Counted from the first letter of the stretch, positions 1-9,659 are shown. The stretch is 64,000 nt of DNA from Bremerella sp. TYQ1 (GCF_020150455.1 NZ_CP083740.1:868001-932000), one strand, 5' to 3'. Numbers and translations: made by a program. Notes: a model not told the origin generated them from the sequence alone.

Positions 1-1698
1 CGGGGCTTGGTTTTTCTCACCGATCGCCAGCCAGCAAACTGACGTGATGCGCGATGTACCAAGTATGGACGCTGGAATCTGGCAGTAGGTATCGTCGTTC
101 TGAACGATCTCGTAAACCAAACGTGTCCCACGATCGACCGCTTTTTGCGTCAGCTTCCAGGTGCCTTGCCAAGGGTTGGAAGGGACCATCGGCGGTGGCG
201 GTTGCACTTCCGTATAGCGACGCTGGGCCGTTTCAAACTGAATTGCTTTGGGGGGCTCTTCGCCGCCGGCAGGAGGTTCGATCACAATGCGATAGTTGGG
301 GTCGAGCGTAAAGCCAACTTTCGCGGGCGCAACAATCGGTGTGGCTAACCGGGCAGGTCGATCGAAGTTATCCCAGGGATAGACAATTACGGAGTTGTCC
401 TGGGTGACTGCCAAAAACTTTCCATCGCCGCGGAAGGCACAATCGGTGGCGACTGCCGCAAGAGGGATCGACGGCATTGCTGTGGGAAGTTGTCCGGCCG
501 GCCAATCCCAAAGACGTAATTCGAATGGACCACGCGGCGACTTCGCGACGATCGCGGCAACGCGGTTGCCACTTGATGGCATTGCTACGCTCCGGACATT
601 CGCCCCGGTCGCGATCGATTGCGAGGCGTTCGCATTTTGCCGATCGGCCAAGACCAGCACGCCGGAGTCGCTGATGTCGGCGGCCGCAACACGCATTCCG
701 TTATCGCTACTGGCCATCGCTCCGATCCCGCCGGGGAATTGATGAGGAATCGCGGCGAGTAATTCGGCGGTCTCACCGCCAGCTTTCCACGTTCCGATCC
801 GCCAATAGGGGATGCCTTGTTCCATGCGCACTGGGATGGGGAACAGGAGCGTATCGGATCGGTTCGAGGCGATCTGCGTTCCTCGCAGCAGCCAGGGACG
901 AAGTAGGGCGGGATCGGCTTTCAGGGTGGCATTCAAGTTCGAGCCACGCACGAATCCCCACTTGCCGGTCTCGGGATCCGCCGACCAATAAAGAATGTTT
1001 CCTTCCGAATCGAGCGAGTAGAGCCCGTCTGGCATCGCGGCCAGGTCAAGGATTTGCGAACGAGGGCCACGATCGACATCGAACAGTGTTCGCTCGTAGG
1101 CCATGCGCGCTTCGTCGGCGAGAACAATTTCTCCGGTCAGCGCCGAGGCCCCAATGCCTGCAAACGCGAATTTGTTGTCGAGTGGAGCGAGAGCGTGGAT
1201 ATCGCCACGGGTCGCGCGCTGCACTTGCCAACGGACAGGCGTTTCGTAGATCCAACGCTGGATACCGCCGGGCTGCGAGGGAGCGGCGATCCAACTGTGT
1301 ACCATTTTGTCGCTTCCAGCGGCGAGCAGTCTCGAGCCATCGCGTGAGAAACAGACCGTCTGAACAGGGGCAGTAGGACCTCCGAGGTTTAAACGCAGCC
1401 AGGGGGGATCTTCCGGCAGGGCGACCTCTTGCACCACCTGAACGTTGGGAACGACGTTCTCGGCAGGCAAATTCTGGGCGTCGCTGGGGGAGAGCGGATC
1501 GTCCGATGGCACCGGTTGTAACGGCAATCCTGGCACCATCGATTCGGGCGGCAGCGCGTCGTGAGAAAACTGCGGCGGCTGATCTTGGCCAGGCAAAAAC
1601 CTTTCGGCGGGCAAGATTTCTTGAGCAACCAACAGCGCTATGGGAGCGATAACCACCAATAGAACCGAGAAACTTGCTCGTAGGAGTCGTATCATCAT
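1..1698 (-). CDS. WD40-repeat protein with N-terminal signal anchor (3' end cut by window edge)
   Basis: The frame stays open for 566 codons from an ATG at 1698 to the window edge, so the C-terminus is missing. The first residues form a basic start plus a hydrophobic stretch (RLLRASFSVLLVVIAPIALL), seen as a signal anchor or signal peptide. A Pro/Glu-rich linker follows. From about residue 105 there are beta-propeller repeats; the clearest is VCFSRDGSRLLAAGSDKMVH, a typical WD40 strand pattern, with LRLWDWPAG further on. No enzyme motif is visible. A second ATG lies directly next to the first (1695). The gene diverges from the VWA gene at 1805, with about 106 bp between them that must hold both promoters. 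A protein-interaction scaffold is the best guess; its partner is unknown. Confidence 0.8.
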   Translation of the reverse strand, partial: MMIRLLRASFSVLLVVIAPIALLVAQEILPAERFLPGQDQPPQFSHDALPPESMVPGLPLQPVPSDDPLSPSDAQNLPAENVVPNVQVVQEVALPEDPPWLRLNLGGPTAPVQTVCFSRDGSRLLAAGSDKMVHSWIAAPSQPGGIQRWIYETPVRWQVQRATRGDIHALAPLDNKFAFAGIGASALTGEIVLADEARMAYERTLFDVDRGPRSQILDLAAMPDGLYSLDSEGNILYWSADPETGKWGFVRGSNLNATLKADPALLRPWLLRGTQIASNRSDTLLFPIPVRMEQGIPYWRIGTWKAGGETAELLAAIPHQFPGGIGAMASSDNGMRVAAADISDSGVLVLADRQNANASQSIATGANVRSVAMPSSGNRVAAIVAKSPRGPFELRLWDWPAGQLPTAMPSIPLAAVATDCAFRGDGKFLAVTQDNSVIVYPWDNFDRPARLATPIVAPAKVGFTLDPNYRIVIEPPAGGEEPPKAIQFETAQRRYTEVQPPPPMVPSNPWQGTWKLTQKAVDRGTRLVYEIVQNDDTYCQIPASILGTSRITSVCWLAIGEKNQAP

Positions 1699-1804
1699 GC
1701 ACTTTCGGAAAAGCCGTTCCCAGGGCAACGTGAGGCAGTTTACAATGATCAGCGAATTTTTGGCCAGCGAAATTTCGCTTGATCGACCACAGGAGGATCG
1801 CAAC

Positions 1805-3895
1805 GTGCGTCACAACGAGTGGGCTGGATGCCTTAGATTAACGATCGTTTCGCTGCTGAGTTGCGTACTAATTGGAAGCACTCTGGGTGGTTCCTCTCTT
1901 TTCGCGCAGTCGCCCAGCACGCCAGGAGCAGCGGCCCTAGACTCGATTTTCAATGTTCGCACGGCGCCTGATGCGAAAAGCATGGGTATCTTTCAGGGGA
2001 GCTTTCTCGACGCGATACGCCCAGAGACTCCGGCGATCCAGATTGCGTTTCTGATTGATACGACCGAAAGCATGGCCCAGGAGCTGCCAGGAATTCGGGA
2101 AAAAATTCCTCAGGTCGTTGCCGACTTGCAGCGAGCCAGCGGCACGAAGGTGGAAGTGGCGGTGATTTCGTTCGCCGATAGTGGACAGTCGCAAAAGCCG
2201 CTGAAAGGATTGTCGGCCGGGTTTGCCAGCGATGAAGCGGCGGTTCAGAAGATGATTGATTCGCTGCAGCCGCAATCGGGCAGGCCCTATTTTCCGGAAG
2301 CGGTTGACTTGGCGGTCTTCAAGACCATTCAAGAGTTGCCGTGGTCGGACGAAGCGAAAGCGACACGCTGGCTGATGCTGATGACCGACGCGCCTCCCTA
2401 CGATGCTTCGTTCGACGAGCCGAAGACGCAGTCTCGTCGCTGGTACGAGACCGACGCCCTGGTGAACTTGGCCAATCAGCGCGGCATTAACATTCATGGC
2501 CTGTTGTGTGAAAGCCGGGCCGAAGAGCTCGACGCGTTCACCGCAACGGTCGATAAAACGCGGAACTTCATGGGACAGTTGACCTCGCGCACTGGCGGTT
2601 TGATGCTCGATCTTTCGTTCGCACAGATCAAAGAGAAAGTGGCCAGCGCGGCGAAACGCCCCCGAGCCGATTTCGCGTTTGTGGGGGCGATTACGGATGA
2701 AGATATTGCCGCGGTTCGCCAGCAAGCGGAGCAAGAGTTTGGCGCGATGAAGTCGGTACGAGTGGCCGTGTTGCCGCATGTGCCGTGGAATGCGATGACG
2801 TTTTATCACCAAGACCCAGGCGTGCGATTCGCAACGCAGCTGCGTTATTCCTTGAGCCGCTTGCCGGGAGTGAAGACGATTTCGAGCCGGCAGATCGAGT
2901 CGGAGTTTCTACGACTGAAGGCAGGCCCTGTCGACAAATCGCAGTGGCCACAAGCGCTTTGTTTACGGCTGCAGGCTGACGTGCTGATTGTGGGAGACCT
3001 GCGATCCAACCGAGATATGATCGACGTGCAGTCTCAGATTTACACAGCCAATTCCGCCAAGCCGGTCGCGGCGATCTCCGCCAGCGGAACGGACGAGACG
3101 CTGATGGCTTCGTACCTGAAAGCGATCCCAGGCGTACGGACAACTTCGGCACCGATGACACTGTTGGCCAAAGCGGTCAGCAGCGAACAAGCGAGTGATC
3201 TCCGCGAGTTCTGGCCTGGCGTGCTGGGACAGATGAGTTCTCAGCAGCAAGGGGACTTGTTGTCGGCGATTGACTTGATTGAGAAGTCGGTCGATATCTC
3301 GGCCGAAGCGGTCGTTCGCGTGAAAAATTTGAAAACGGCGATCGGTTTGCTCGAGCCGATGGCTCAGTCGCCGGATGCCAATGCGTTCACGTTTGCTCTG
3401 TTGGCCAGCGCGAATTTCAATTTAGCGAAAACGAAAGAAGAGCAGGGGAGTGCCGCGGAAGGGAAGGCCGACATGCAGTCGGCACTTGCCTATCTGAATA
3501 AGGCGTTCGACGGTCGCCGGCAACTGAACGATCGATTGCTGCAAGCAGAGATTGAAGCAGACCATTTACTGCTGGTCCGAAAAGACTTCCCTGCGGCTGT
3601 GCGGCGTTACGAAGCGATCACGCAGTTCAGCGAAGTATCGCTGTTGAAGATGGCCCTGCGAGCCCACTGGATGTTGGCCGGGATTGAATGTGGCGATTGG
3701 GGAGCGAGCCAGTCCGACACCTTCGAGCCAGATCCTCAGGTGGCCCGAAAGCACTTGATCGAGATCTTGGCGTTCTGGCCAGATTCGGAAGAGGCTCGGA
3801 TCATCCAGAAGTACATGCGTTGGGATTCGACTGATGGCAAAACCGGAACGCCGTACTTCCCGAAAGAAGGCGAATTGCTGCTGACGGCGAATTAG
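1805..3895 (+). CDS. Secreted von Willebrand factor A domain protein
   Basis: The protein is 696 aa from a GTG at 1805, chosen because AGGAGG sits at 1791-1796 and the signal peptide starts directly after it (LTIVSLLSCVLIGSTLGG, ending near SLFAQ). An in-frame ATG at 1640 would add 55 residues, overlap the divergent WD40 gene and put the signal peptide internally. A VWA domain begins near residue 75 with the MIDAS-type motif DTTES (IAFLIDTTESM) and a second acidic motif MLMTDAPPYD. The middle region (ADVLIVGDLRSNRDMIDVQS and surroundings) resembles CsgG/FlgO-like envelope domains, a weak inference. The C-terminal third is helical and TPR-like (AYLNKAFDGRRQLNDRLLQA). It ends convergently with the kinase gene, overlapping by 4 bp. 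It is likely a periplasmic or surface protein that binds another protein through a metal ion. Confidence 0.8.
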   Translation: MRHNEWAGCLRLTIVSLLSCVLIGSTLGGSSLFAQSPSTPGAAALDSIFNVRTAPDAKSMGIFQGSFLDAIRPETPAIQIAFLIDTTESMAQELPGIREKIPQVVADLQRASGTKVEVAVISFADSGQSQKPLKGLSAGFASDEAAVQKMIDSLQPQSGRPYFPEAVDLAVFKTIQELPWSDEAKATRWLMLMTDAPPYDASFDEPKTQSRRWYETDALVNLANQRGINIHGLLCESRAEELDAFTATVDKTRNFMGQLTSRTGGLMLDLSFAQIKEKVASAAKRPRADFAFVGAITDEDIAAVRQQAEQEFGAMKSVRVAVLPHVPWNAMTFYHQDPGVRFATQLRYSLSRLPGVKTISSRQIESEFLRLKAGPVDKSQWPQALCLRLQADVLIVGDLRSNRDMIDVQSQIYTANSAKPVAAISASGTDETLMASYLKAIPGVRTTSAPMTLLAKAVSSEQASDLREFWPGVLGQMSSQQQGDLLSAIDLIEKSVDISAEAVVRVKNLKTAIGLLEPMAQSPDANAFTFALLASANFNLAKTKEEQGSAAEGKADMQSALAYLNKAFDGRRQLNDRLLQAEIEADHLLLVRKDFPAAVRRYEAITQFSEVSLLKMALRAHWMLAGIECGDWGASQSDTFEPDPQVARKHLIEILAFWPDSEEARIIQKYMRWDSTDGKTGTPYFPKEGELLLTAN

Positions 3896-6417
3896 CTTTC
3901 GTCAGCGGTCGACTGAGCCGCGAGCAGCAGCTGTACGAGATTCCACCAAGTGGTCGTGCCATCTTCGGCCAATGTCATGACAGCTGATCCGTCAGCGGCG
4001 ACGCGGACAAACTTGATCCGCTCGCCAGGCGTTGGACGCAGAGCGAGTGGAATGATCTCGGTTTCAGTGAGGTCGAGCGCGAACAACGCTCCGTCAGAGT
4101 CGGCATAAACGACCCAGCGCCCATCGCTGATGATGTCGAAGTCTTCGACCAGGCCGCGAATGTCCGGCGGGCGGATCGTGGTGAGTTCGCCAGAAGCGAT
4201 ATTAAGTACGGAAAGTGGCTGAGCTTCGCCGAGGGTGCTGAACACCAGATGCTTGCCATCTTCGGTCAGGCGGCTGGTAAACAGATCGGCCCGCAAGTCG
4301 GCAACTGTGTTGACTTCCGCAGAAGCAAGCGTGATATCAAGCAGCTTCGTCACGGTGAATGCCAGCAGTCGATCGTCCGAAACGGGATGCAGTGCGAGGA
4401 CTTCTTCATCGATCTCGCCGAGCTGGAACTTTTCGGCAGTATTGTCCGACATTGCATCGACCGGCCAGCGGTAGATGTCGCCTGATTGACCGATCGCGAA
4501 GGCATGCTTGCCGCTGGGATCGAACGCAACCGCATCGACCCTGGTTGCGAACGGGGCTTCGGCGATCTTCTCTAGCGGCTTAGCAGTTTGATTGGGACCT
4601 AACAGAGCGACCTTCTGGTGATCTAACCCAACGAAAAGTTGTTTTTGGTCGGGCGAAAGTGTGGTGTCGGTGATTTGACGATAGGGCGTTTCGGTCTCTT
4701 GCCCCAGTTCGATTTTGTAAGAAGGCTTGCCAGCTGCGACCGAATGAACATCGACGAGGCTGTCTTCGATGAATAGGATCGTCTTGTTCCCTGCCAACAG
4801 CTGCAACTGATGCGGCGGCGCAGCGATATAAAATCCGATCATCTCCTGGGTTTCGGTCGTCACTGGCAAGACTTTCAGTTGCCCCGACCCATCACTGACA
4901 ATGGCGGTCGCAACATGGGTTTGCTCGCGCGAGTGCGACGGCACAGCAGGGGTTCCGTTCAGTTCGACCGATACCGATTCAGGCTGATCCTGAAGTGCGG
5001 GATAGATCTTCGCCGCATCGGCAAACGTCCGCTCCGCTTCTTCCCAATTACCACTGCCGGCGAGTGTCGTGATTTTGCTTAGAAGAGTTTCCTGAGGAAT
5101 TGGTTGAAGTGTGACTTGCCAGTCGTTTCGCGTTAGCTGCTCGACGGTGAACTCTTGTTCGAGCGGTTGGTAAAGGGAGTCTTCGGCCCTGGCTGTGATA
5201 CGCACACGATCGGTCGGCAGAAGATTTATGTTCGCTGCTGATTCGCCGGTCGAGGTGATATCGTCGCGCGGCTCTTCCGGAACAATAGCGATGTCGTAAA
5301 TCGTTTCTTCCGGCGTGAACAGAATGGTATGCGACGTTAATTGCTCAGCCGGACCGGCGTTGGAAGATCCGTTAAAACCACCACCGAAAATGCCCCACAG
5401 CAGCGCACCGATAAGGGCAACCATAGCGACAGCGCCACCAATCATCGCGGGAAGGGGAACCGCGGAAGTTACAGGTGCAGCTTGTTCTGTCGGAGGCGAA
5501 AACGCTTTGATGAACTCGACACAACTGGCATATCGCTGCTTCGGGTCGGTTGAAGTTGCCCTGGCGAGCACGGCTCGCTCATGTTCGGTTACTAAGGGAA
5601 ACTGAAGCTTCCCACGAACGTGGATTTCGACCAGTTCCGCAAACGAAACGGTCGGCTCGAATGGTAGCGCTGCAGTGCGTAACTGGTAGTATGTAATCGC
5701 GAGGGCATACTGATCAGAGCTGTGCGACGGCATCCGCTTGATCGATTCAGGCGACATATAGCAGAGGCTGCCCACCACGCTGGTCGCTTCGGTGTCGTAT
5801 TCACCAAAGGCCGCGGCCACGCCAAAGTCGCCCACTAAAACGGAGTCGCCGGCGAAGAGCAAATTGGCTGGCTTGATATCGCGGTGCTGAATGCCGACGC
5901 GGTCTCCATCGACCAGGTGAACGGGAGAGTTCAGGAAGTCGATGCCTCGCGCGGCTTGAAGCATATAGTCTTGCAGCTCTTCGCGAGGAATACCGCCATC
6001 CTCCTGCATTTTGAGCCGTTCTTCGAGGCTGCCGTCAGCCAATGTCATGCTCACGACCAGGTACTGAGGGTTCTGCAGTGTCTGGGTTTGATCGAGTGCC
6101 AATGTTTGCGAGATCGGAGCTTGGTCTTTAGTTTGATTGCGGATCAGCAAGTCGATTTCGTGATCGTCCAGCACACCGCCATCTTGGCCGAGCAGCCACA
6201 TCGCGTTCACGCTGCATAGATTCGCGTGCTTGATACGTTTTACGGCTTGTATCGATTTTAACTCGCGAATCCCAGTCTTCTGCTGCAGGGCAATGAACTT
6301 CAACGCGACAAGCGTTCCACCAGGGCCATCCGCGGCCCAGACTTCGCCAAATTGCCCACGACCCAGAAATCGTTCGAGCCGATATCCGGGGATCGGCTTG
6401 TCTCCCTGATTAAACAT
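3892..6417 (-). CDS. Ser/Thr protein kinase with transmembrane segment and extracytoplasmic WD40-like propeller
   Basis: The protein is 841 aa. The N-terminal kinase domain (residues about 10-310) has the glycine loop LGRGQFGEVW, the ATP-binding lysine K40 (VALKF), the catalytic HRD motif QHRDIKPANLL (D180) and the DFG motif VGDFG (197-199), followed by MSPESIKR. All active-site residues are present, so it should be catalytic. One membrane segment follows (IGGAVAMVALIGALLWGIFG, near 325-345). The rest, outside the membrane, has a PEGA-like/beta region and propeller repeats such as VDAVAFDPSGKHAFAIGQSG. This Hanks-type receptor-kinase layout is common in planctomycetes. The signal it senses is not visible. 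It is convergent with the VWA gene; the two stop codons overlap. Confidence 0.88.
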   Translation of the reverse strand: MFNQGDKPIPGYRLERFLGRGQFGEVWAADGPGGTLVALKFIALQQKTGIRELKSIQAVKRIKHANLCSVNAMWLLGQDGGVLDDHEIDLLIRNQTKDQAPISQTLALDQTQTLQNPQYLVVSMTLADGSLEERLKMQEDGGIPREELQDYMLQAARGIDFLNSPVHLVDGDRVGIQHRDIKPANLLFAGDSVLVGDFGVAAAFGEYDTEATSVVGSLCYMSPESIKRMPSHSSDQYALAITYYQLRTAALPFEPTVSFAELVEIHVRGKLQFPLVTEHERAVLARATSTDPKQRYASCVEFIKAFSPPTEQAAPVTSAVPLPAMIGGAVAMVALIGALLWGIFGGGFNGSSNAGPAEQLTSHTILFTPEETIYDIAIVPEEPRDDITSTGESAANINLLPTDRVRITARAEDSLYQPLEQEFTVEQLTRNDWQVTLQPIPQETLLSKITTLAGSGNWEEAERTFADAAKIYPALQDQPESVSVELNGTPAVPSHSREQTHVATAIVSDGSGQLKVLPVTTETQEMIGFYIAAPPHQLQLLAGNKTILFIEDSLVDVHSVAAGKPSYKIELGQETETPYRQITDTTLSPDQKQLFVGLDHQKVALLGPNQTAKPLEKIAEAPFATRVDAVAFDPSGKHAFAIGQSGDIYRWPVDAMSDNTAEKFQLGEIDEEVLALHPVSDDRLLAFTVTKLLDITLASAEVNTVADLRADLFTSRLTEDGKHLVFSTLGEAQPLSVLNIASGELTTIRPPDIRGLVEDFDIISDGRWVVYADSDGALFALDLTETEIIPLALRPTPGERIKFVRVAADGSAVMTLAEDGTTTWWNLVQLLLAAQSTADES

Positions 6418-6795
6418 TCCCAGATTCCTGGCTGTTCTAACGAAGATGTACGTTGGTTAGTGCCGGCTTCGGACGGAGTGGAAAAGTACCGCAGCGCCTA
6501 CGGTGTTGGCGTGCTTCGTTTCGCGATCACATGCCTTAGAGTGCGCGAGCATGGCACTGGATGCGGTAGGTCCGAGCAAACCAACAAGTAGTTCTAGCAT
6601 AGGTTGAAGTTTCGACCTAACCGACAGCACGTGGCAAGTCCATTTGCGGAGAAAATAGCGATTTGTACGCTTAGAGGCGCTTCCCGCGACGGTACGAAGT
6701 AGAAAGCTTTCGCCGCAGGCAAGAAAAAAGCACGCCGACGCGTGCGAGGGAGAACGGGGACGTCGGCGTGCTCGAGGCTTTGGAGGGTGATTGGA
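6418..6795. other. Intergenic region between kinase start and dps stop
   Basis: About 380 bp. It holds the upstream region of the kinase gene and, at 6724-6771, the dps terminator. I see no convincing gene: short open frames here lack Shine-Dalgarno signals and one reads through the terminator hairpin. Confidence 0.6.
6724..6771 (-). terminator. Rho-independent terminator of dps
   Basis: A perfect 11-bp inverted repeat, GCACGCCGACG at 6730-6740 and CGTCGGCGTGC at 6761-6771, is followed on the minus strand by a run of six T (A-run at 6724-6729). It lies just downstream of the dps stop codon. Confidence 0.85.
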
Positions 6796-7272
6796 TTACA
6801 GTTCCTGGGCCTGAACCATCCAAAGGTGCTTTTCAAGTTCGCTGGAAACAGCGATCACCATGTCCTGACTAATGAGGTCCAAGTCATCGAGTGCATCGAT
6901 TGATTCGCGAAGGACGCCAATGGTGGTTTGCAAGGCATCCGCTACGGCTTGAACCGTATCGTCGACGTTGACAAACCCAGTCGCGTATTCGGCCAGGGGA
7001 GTCTCTTTGGCGACAGTGCATGAGCGACCATCGGGCGAGAAGCCGATCATCACGATACGTTCCGCAAAGTCGTCGGTCCCTTCCCGGGTCGTGACGAGGA
7101 TTTCATCGAGCTGGAGATGGACGGCGCGGAAGTTCTTACCCACGACGTTCCAGTGCGCTTGTTTCAGGACAAGCGAAAGATCGATCAGCGCGATCAGGTT
7201 TTTCTGCAGTTGTGCGGCGGTTGGTTTGGCTTTGTCCTCAGGCAGGACGTGACGTTTGAATTCCATCGTCAT
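6796..7272 (-). CDS. dps: Dps-family ferritin-like DNA protection protein
   Basis: The protein is 158 aa from the ATG at 7272, which has GGAG eight bases upstream; an upstream in-frame start at 7344 lacks this. The ferritin-like Dps signature is visible: LKQAHWNVVGKNFRAVHLQLDE carries the ferroxidase His and the Asp/Glu of the intersubunit site, followed by DDFAERIVMIGFSPDG. Length matches the family (about 150-180 aa). Dps oxidises Fe(II) with H2O2, stores iron in a 12-mer and protects DNA in stress. A possible weak sigma-54 promoter lies at 7350-7365 and a strong terminator lies downstream. Location next to an NtrC-type activator and stress-type small membrane proteins fits a stress regulon. 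Confidence 0.92.
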   Translation of the reverse strand: MTMEFKRHVLPEDKAKPTAAQLQKNLIALIDLSLVLKQAHWNVVGKNFRAVHLQLDEILVTTREGTDDFAERIVMIGFSPDGRSCTVAKETPLAEYATGFVNVDDTVQAVADALQTTIGVLRESIDALDDLDLISQDMVIAVSSELEKHLWMVQAQEL

Positions 7273-7349
7273 GAAAGTTTCTCCTGGTTGTTGGGGCCGG
7301 GAACGGTAGACGTTCAGGGGGTGGTACCTGACGCTGGGTAACAAACAGG

Positions 7350-7365
7350 AGAAAATTGCGTGCCA
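7350..7365 (-). promoter_or_regulatory. Possible sigma-54 promoter of dps (weak -12)
   Basis: The minus strand reads TGGCACG-CAAT-TTTCT. The -24 box is a full match to TGGCACG, but the -12 box has TTTC in place of TTGC. It would start transcription about 65 nt before the dps ATG. Listed because four neighbouring genes have better matches. Confidence 0.4.
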
Positions 7366-7704
7366 ACAACAGCTGAAATAGCTGATGCTCGTGGATTTCC
7401 GCAGATAAGTACGATATGATCAGCAATCAATAAGAAATAGGACTTACCATCGAATAAACCGACTTCGGCATTCTTCTAAGAATGCGTTGACTAAATGGTT
7501 TCGGGACGTGGCCCAAACGGGGATGGGCTGATCGTTGGCCGGCCGCAATGGCAGGTTATCGACCCTTCCCGTCAGGAAGATTATCCGGAGAGTTCTGTCT
7601 AAGTATTTAAAGAGTCAAGATTTGATGATTGTGGTATGAGTTGGCCATTTCAGATCATAGAGCTTTAATTTACAATTAGGCAAAGCCCAGGCCAGGAGCC
7701 CTTT
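7366..7704. other. Upstream region of the NtrC-type regulator gene
   Basis: About 340 bp without a gene. It contains a small hairpin (CTTCC-CGTCA-GGAAG near 7565-7580). No -24/-12 element was found for the regulator gene itself. Confidence 0.5.
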
Positions 7705-9150
7705 ATGCCCAAATTGCTAGTTATTGATGACGATCGGACCGTCCACCGCCTTGTTGAAAAGACGTTCGAAGAGGCTGGTGTCTCTGTGCTTTCCAGCGGC
7801 ACGGCCGAAGACGGTCTGGAACTGATTCGACAGGAATCTCCCGATGTCCTTTTATTGGACATCATGCTGCACGAAGCGAACGGGTTGGAACTAGCCACCC
7901 AGATTCGGCACCTCGATCCGAAGCTGCCGATTATCTTTATTACCGCCATGAACGACAGCGATACGGCGATTCAAGCCATGTCGCGTGGCGCTTACGACTA
8001 TTTGCTCAAGCCGCTGAACAAGCAAGACGTTCAAGACCTGGTCGATCGAGCGTTGGAAACGCGGCGCTTGATGCAGTCGCCGGTTCATATGCAGGAAGCG
8101 GCACCCTCGGCTGAAAAGGGGGATTTACTGGTCGGTCGCAGTCCTTTGATGGTGGACGTTTACAAGAAGATCGGCCGCGTCGCCCCGCAAGATGTTGCGG
8201 TGTTGATTTTGGGTGAAAGTGGTACCGGGAAAGAACTGATCGCCCGGGCCATCTATCATCATAGCGCACGTCGTAACGAATGCTTCATGGCCATCAACTG
8301 TGCGGCGTTGTCCGACACGTTGCTGGAAAGTGAACTGTTCGGCCACGAAAAAGGGGCGTTTACAGGCGCCGACCGCCGGCATATCGGTAAGTTCGAGCAG
8401 TGCAACGGCGGGACGATCTTCCTGGACGAAATCGGGGATATGTCTCCCTCGACGCAAAGTAAAGTGCTGCGTCTGCTGCAGGAACAGAAGTTTGAACGCG
8501 TCGGCGGGACCGAAACAATCGAGACGGACGTCCGAATTATCTCGGCGACCAACCGCGATTTAGAGCAGATGATCGAAGATGGCGAGTTCCGGCTGGATCT
8601 TTACCATCGTCTGAATACGTTCCAAATCAATTTGCCACCGCTGCGGGAACGTGGTGAAGACGTGCGTCTGCTGCTCGAGCATTTCTTGTCGCGGTTCAAC
8701 AAGTCGCTCAAGAAAGAAGTTTCCGGTATCTCGGACGATGCGGTCAACTTGCTGCTAAGTTACTCTTGGCCTGGCAATATCCGCGAACTACAGGCGGTAC
8801 TGCGAAAGGCGATGCTGATGGCGGTCGGTCCGGTACTTGTGCCGGAGTTCTTCCCCAGCGAACTGCATGAAGATGGTGATGCAGCGTCGCCTATCGCGGA
8901 AGTGGCAGAATCTAGCGGAGGAGCCGATTTCCAACGGTTCCTGAAAAGTCTTGAGGCGTCTGATTCGTCCGATATGTACGCCGAGTCGCTGGAATGGATG
9001 GAGCGGTTATTGCTGACGCGCGTCCTGACAGTTACCGAAGGAAACCAGTCGAAAGCGGCAGAGCGATTGGGAATTACCCGCGGTAGCCTGCGTAATAAGA
9101 TTCGATCGCTCAACATCTCGATCGATCATGTGATCAATTCAGACGACTAG
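7705..9150 (+). CDS. NtrC-family sigma-54-dependent response regulator
   Basis: The protein is 481 aa with a standard three-part layout. Residues 1-120 are a receiver domain with the acidic pocket IDDD and phospho-acceptor D52 (LLLDIML). Residues about 142-380 are the AAA+ domain with Walker A GESGTGKE (170-177), the sigma-54 contact loop GAFTGA (217-222) and Walker B TIFLDEIGDM. The C-terminus has a Fis-type helix-turn-helix (QSKAAERLGITRGSLRNKI). All motifs needed to remodel sigma-54 RNA polymerase are intact. No sensor kinase is directly adjacent, but a hybrid kinase with a phosphotransfer domain lies at 10249-13557 and may feed it. Four genes within 7 kb carry sigma-54 promoters, the likely targets. 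Its stop codon overlaps that of the convergent gene by 4 bp. Confidence 0.93.
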   Translation: MPKLLVIDDDRTVHRLVEKTFEEAGVSVLSSGTAEDGLELIRQESPDVLLLDIMLHEANGLELATQIRHLDPKLPIIFITAMNDSDTAIQAMSRGAYDYLLKPLNKQDVQDLVDRALETRRLMQSPVHMQEAAPSAEKGDLLVGRSPLMVDVYKKIGRVAPQDVAVLILGESGTGKELIARAIYHHSARRNECFMAINCAALSDTLLESELFGHEKGAFTGADRRHIGKFEQCNGGTIFLDEIGDMSPSTQSKVLRLLQEQKFERVGGTETIETDVRIISATNRDLEQMIEDGEFRLDLYHRLNTFQINLPPLRERGEDVRLLLEHFLSRFNKSLKKEVSGISDDAVNLLLSYSWPGNIRELQAVLRKAMLMAVGPVLVPEFFPSELHEDGDAASPIAEVAESSGGADFQRFLKSLEASDSSDMYAESLEWMERLLLTRVLTVTEGNQSKAAERLGITRGSLRNKIRSLNISIDHVINSDD

Positions 9151-9659
9151 GCACTGCCATAGCGGCTTGATGTGTGCGATGTGGCATGCCCTTGTTGCCC
9201 TGGGCAACCTTCGCGGAAGCGTCCGAGGTTTTCGCGAACTTCCAGCAAGTGATCTAGTTGCTTCGACAATCGCCGGCGCCATTTGAGGTCGGTGATTTGA
9301 TCGATGAGAGCGCGAAACCGCCGGATCATACGATCTTCTGTCTGAATGATTTCGCACAGAATAACCTGTGAACGTGAGAAGTCTCCAAACTTACGGAGAC
9401 GTGCGCCGAGCGAGCGGATTTGATTTAAGAAAGGTGAGGTCGAGGGCATCGGTTGGTCGACGTGACTGCCGGCCATGTGACGGATGCTTGCTTCAACATC
9501 GCCATGCTCTCCGGCAATGCGGTAAAGTTTTTGAGCGACTTGAGGGTCGGAGACTTTTCCGGCCGAGTCGACGAGTACCATCTGAAATTCTCGAAGGCCT
9601 TCAATGACCTCGGCGATCATCTGTTGCGGGTCTTGTTGATTAGGGGAGTAAGCGTCCAT
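9147..9659 (-). CDS. Hypothetical helical protein
   Basis: The protein is 170 aa, polar and strongly helical, with no signal peptide and no membrane segment. The length and helical pattern (MIAEVIEGLREFQMVLVDSA; QVAQKLYRIAGEHGDVEASI) vaguely recall four-helix proteins such as DUF2383, which occurs at 14840, but I do not recognise the family with confidence. No good Shine-Dalgarno precedes the ATG at 9659. Its stop codon shares CTAG with the stop of the sigma-54 activator on the other strand. Location suggests a role in the same stress module. Confidence 0.6.
   Translation of the reverse strand: MDAYSPNQQDPQQMIAEVIEGLREFQMVLVDSAGKVSDPQVAQKLYRIAGEHGDVEASIRHMAGSHVDQPMPSTSPFLNQIRSLGARLRKFGDFSRSQVILCEIIQTEDRMIRRFRALIDQITDLKWRRRLSKQLDHLLEVRENLGRFREGCPGQQGHATSHTSSRYGSA

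Noticed and set aside
1046..1813. 255-codon minus-strand open frame
   Set aside because: It overlaps the WD40 gene in another frame and is Arg-rich with no domain, typical of a shadow frame in GC-rich DNA.
1937..2812. 291-codon minus-strand open frame inside the VWA gene
   Set aside because: Antisense to a clear VWA domain gene; its product is Arg/His-rich without family features.
6594..6836. 80-codon minus-strand open frame
   Set aside because: It reads through the dps terminator hairpin and into dps in another frame.
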